This document shows, one piece after another, positions 5,707 through 7,911 of a stretch of 7,911 nucleotides of DNA (position 1 is its first letter; the number at the start of each line of letters is the position of its first letter). This DNA is from Acidimicrobiia bacterium. Its GTDB lineage: Bacteria > Actinomycetota > Acidimicrobiia > Acidimicrobiales > Ilumatobacteraceae. The notes under the pieces are model-generated. The model was not told the origin of the DNA. It did not search any database and saw only the letters and a program-made list of their open reading frames with translations. Position numbers and translations under genes: made by a program. The DNA lies in contig JACDHN010000111.1 in the NCBI GenBank assembly GCA_013821025.1, positions 1 to 7,911 on the forward strand, in the 5' to 3' direction.

Positions 5707-7410
5707 CTAGAGGTACTGACCGGTGGCGACTCGTTCGATGGCTCGGCCACCGGTCTTGGCGTCGTCCTTGGCTTCCGATACGAGCGTGCGGATGAACACG
5801 ATCCGTTCGCCCTTCTGACCCGAGATCCGCGCCCAGTCGTCGGGGTTCGTGGTGTTCGGCAGGTCCTCGTGCTCCTTGTACTCCTGCTTGATGGCGGCTA
5901 GAAGATCGCTCGTGCCGACGCCGCGCTCTCCGCCGGCGATGACGCGCTTGATGGCCAACTTCTTCGCCCGGCGCACGATGTTCTCGATCATCGCTCCAGA
6001 GGCGAAGTCCTTGTAGTACAGGATCTCCTTGTCGCCGTTCTGGTAGGTGACCTCGAGGAACCGGTTGGCGTCGTCGCTACGGTACATCTCGGCGACGGTC
6101 GCATCGATCATGCCTGGCACAGCCTCACCAGCAGCGATGGGGATCTCATCGGTCAGGTACCTGGCGAAGATCTGCGTTGCCGCCTGGGAGTCGGGGCGTT
6201 CGATCTTGATCTTCACGTCGAGCCGACCAGGGCGCAGGATCGCAGGGTCGATGAGGTCCTCTCGGTTGGTTGCGCCGATCACGATCACGTTGCGCAGGCC
6301 CTCGACGCCGTCGATCTCGGCCAGCAGCTGGGGAACGATCGTCGATTCCATGTCAGACGAGATGCCCGATCCTCTGGTGCGGAACATCGAGTCCATCTCG
6401 TCGAAGAACACGATGACCGGCCAACCCTCTTCGCTCTTCTCCCTGGCGCGCTGGAACACGAGCCGGATCTGGCGTTCCGTCTCGCCGACGTACTTGTTGA
6501 GCAGTTCGGGGCCCTTGATGTTGATGAAGTAACTGCGCCCCTTCTCCCCGCCCGTGCTGGCAGACACCTTCTTCGCCAGGCTGTTGGCGACAGCCTTGGC
6601 GATCAACGTCTTGCCGCAGCCCGGCGGGCCGTACAGCAGGATGCCCTTCGGCGCCGGGAGCCGGTGCTCGGCGAACAGCTCCTGGTGCAGGAACGGGAGC
6701 TCGACTGCGTCGGCGATCTGTTCGATCTGGCTGTCGAGGCCTCCGATGTCGTGGTAGGCGATGTCGGGCACCTCCTCGAGCAGCAGGTCTTCCACCTCCG
6801 GCCGAGGCAGCCGCTCCAGCAGCAGGTTGGCCCTGGGGTCGAGCAGCAGCGTGTCACCGGCGCGAAGGTGCGTTCCGCGGATGGAGTCAGCCAGCTCGCA
6901 CACCCGCTCCTCGTCGGCCCGCCCGACGACGAGGGCCCGCACGCCGTCCTCGAGCACCTCCTTGACACTGACGACCTCGCCGATGCCTTCTGGCAGGCGC
7001 GCTTGGATGACGTTGAAGCTCTCGTTCAGCACCACCTCGGCGCCGCGCTCGAGCTGCTCGTGATCGATGTCTGGGTGCAGCGTGACGCGCATCTTTCGCC
7101 CGGATGTGAGCACGTCGACGGTGCCGTCCTCATTCTTTCCGACGATCACGCCGTAGGCGGAGGGAGGCTGGGTGAGCTTGTCGACCTCGTCGCGCAGCGA
7201 GGCGATGTGGTCGCGCGCCTCACGCAGCGTGTAGCTCAGCTTCTCGTTCTGCGAGACGGCCTGGGCCAGTTGGCCCTTCGTCTCGAGCAGGCGCTCTTCC
7301 AGCGCGTGGACACGACGCGGGGCATCCGAGAGGCGACCCCGCAGGCCTGCCACCTCGGCCTCGAGCCGCTGCATCTCGGCCCGCCACTCGGTGTCGTCGT
7401 GATCTGACAA
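5707..7410 (-). CDS. arc: Proteasome-associated AAA+ ATPase ARC/Mpa
   Basis: This 567-residue ring-shaped unfoldase binds Pup-tagged proteins and threads them into the 20S core. An N-terminal coiled coil (about 10-80) binds Pup. Two OB-fold domains follow at about 85-200, then the AAA+ module: Walker A GPPGCGKT (261-268), pore loop with Y307-V308-G309, Walker B VIVFFDE (D337, E338), sensor N382, and arginine fingers R393 and R396. An insert near 440-470 corresponds to the beta-grasp region of mycobacterial Mpa. The C-terminus is GQYL, the docking tail with penultimate Tyr that inserts into alpha-ring pockets. The start codon is TTG at 7410, supported by AAAGGA at 7417-7422; no in-frame ATG lies upstream. 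It is the first gene of the minus-strand operon. Confidence 0.96.
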   Translation of the reverse strand: MSDHDDTEWRAEMQRLEAEVAGLRGRLSDAPRRVHALEERLLETKGQLAQAVSQNEKLSYTLREARDHIASLRDEVDKLTQPPSAYGVIVGKNEDGTVDVLTSGRKMRVTLHPDIDHEQLERGAEVVLNESFNVIQARLPEGIGEVVSVKEVLEDGVRALVVGRADEERVCELADSIRGTHLRAGDTLLLDPRANLLLERLPRPEVEDLLLEEVPDIAYHDIGGLDSQIEQIADAVELPFLHQELFAEHRLPAPKGILLYGPPGCGKTLIAKAVANSLAKKVSASTGGEKGRSYFINIKGPELLNKYVGETERQIRLVFQRAREKSEEGWPVIVFFDEMDSMFRTRGSGISSDMESTIVPQLLAEIDGVEGLRNVIVIGATNREDLIDPAILRPGRLDVKIKIERPDSQAATQIFARYLTDEIPIAAGEAVPGMIDATVAEMYRSDDANRFLEVTYQNGDKEILYYKDFASGAMIENIVRRAKKLAIKRVIAGGERGVGTSDLLAAIKQEYKEHEDLPNTTNPDDWARISGQKGERIVFIRTLVSEAKDDAKTGGRAIERVATGQYL

Positions 7411-7497
7411 CCGTCGTCCTTTCGGCCTGTCCTCGGCCTGATGGTCGTGTCATACTGCCTCACCAGAACGCTACACGCACGCGTTACCGTCGCGAGG
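7411..7497. promoter_or_regulatory. Divergent promoter region between arc and the CDF gene
   Basis: These 87 bases separate the arc start (minus) from the probable CDF start (plus) and should hold the main promoter of the proteasome operon. On the minus strand AAAGGA at 7417-7422 is the arc ribosome site. Candidate minus-strand -10 elements (TATGAC, TAGCGT) are weak and lack convincing -35 boxes. No clear operator palindrome other than ACGCGT was found. Confidence 0.4.
7485..7490 (+). promoter_or_regulatory. Possible -10 element of a leaderless CDF transcript
   Basis: TACCGT matches the actinobacterial TANNNT -10 pattern and ends seven bases before the GTG at 7498. That is the spacing expected when transcription starts on the first base of the start codon. 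No good -35 box and no separated Shine-Dalgarno is present. This is inference from pattern and spacing only. Confidence 0.35.
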
Positions 7498-7911
7498 GTG
7501 GGTCACGATCATGACCACGCTGCTGGGGCGCTGAGCGCCGGTGGCCTGCACCGACGCCGCCTGACCGTGGCGCTCGTGCTGATCGGCGGGTTCTTGGTCG
7601 TCGAGGTGGTCGCCGGGCTGTGGACGAACTCACTGGCGCTGCTCTCCGACGCCGGCCACATGCTCACCGACGTGCTCGGCCTGGCGATGGCGCTCGCCGC
7701 CATCACGGTCTCCGCTCGCCACCAGAGCGCCACCAGGAGGGGCGTGTCGAGCCAGCACACGTAAAAGCCTGAATGTCGAAGGTGCCTACCTCGAGGTGGT
7801 GGCCGACGCTCTTGGATCGGTCGGTGTGATCGTCGCCGCCGTGATCATCCGCATCACGGACTGGACGTGGGTCGATCCCGTGTGCGCAGCAGTGATCGGA
7901 TTGTGGATCCT
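7498..7911 (+). pseudogene. Cation diffusion facilitator (CDF/CzcD-like) transporter, interrupted by an internal deletion and frame change
   Basis: CDF proteins export Zn2+, Cd2+, Co2+ or similar ions in exchange for protons. The first part starts at GTG 7498 with a His/Asp-rich HDHDH head, then TM1 (VALVLIGGFLVVEVVAG) and TM2 with the metal-site motif SDAGHMLTD, and ends at a TAA at 7762-7764. In the next frame the family resumes with SLNVEGAYLEVVADALGS and VIVAAVIIRITDWTWVDP (TM5-TM6), running off the window. The 60-70 residues that normally lie between, including TM3 and TM4, are missing. The missing length is not a multiple of three. An ATG at 7441 is in frame, but the His-rich head after the GTG looks like the usual CDF N-terminus. 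An assembly or sequencing error would give the same picture. Confidence 0.75.

Noticed and set aside
6664..7407. Plus-strand open frame of 247 codons opposite arc
   Set aside because: It is antisense to the conserved coiled coil and OB regions of arc, with no recognisable domain or ribosome site.

Overview
This window comes from a high-GC bacterium with a eukaryote-like 20S proteasome and Pup tagging, so it is almost certainly actinobacterial. The proteasomal proteins resemble those of Mycobacterium but differ in many details. A deep-branching lineage such as Acidimicrobiia is a reasonable guess, but the sequence does not prove it.

Region 1 (1..2387, plus strand) is a tight run of genes. It holds the tail of an unknown upstream gene, a GntR/FCD-family transcription regulator, a short-chain dehydrogenase/reductase that overlaps it by 4 bases, a small protein of the Anabaena sensory rhodopsin transducer (ASRT) family, and a BCP-type thioredoxin-dependent peroxiredoxin. 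No rhodopsin gene is visible. The regulator, dehydrogenase and ASRT protein look like a small metabolite-responsive catabolic operon.

Region 2 (2384..7410, minus strand) is a classical Pup-proteasome operon read right to left: arc/mpa (proteasomal AAA+ ATPase, TTG start, C-terminal QYL), dop (Pup deamidase/depupylase), pup (ending GGQ), prcB (beta subunit, with Ala rather than Gly before the catalytic Thr) and prcA (alpha subunit, ending in a perfect 9-bp repeat encoding Pro-Thr-Glu units). Dop converts the Pup C-terminal Gln to Glu. A ligase, PafA, which is not in this window, then attaches Pup to targets. ARC recognises and unfolds the tagged proteins and feeds them into the PrcA7-PrcB14-PrcA7 core. 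The prcA and bcp genes converge and their stop codons overlap.

Region 3 (7411..7911) is a short divergent promoter region followed by a cation diffusion facilitator (CDF) metal transporter gene on the plus strand. The gene begins and resumes convincingly but lacks the segment for TM3-TM4 and changes frame at the gap. As given, it is a broken gene or an assembly artefact. It runs off the window end.

No RNA genes, CRISPR arrays, insertion sequences or wholly unknown multigene system were seen. The most unusual items are the ASRT gene without a rhodopsin, the PTE-repeat tail of PrcA, the Ala(-1) processing site of PrcB, the prcA/bcp stop overlap and the interrupted CDF gene.
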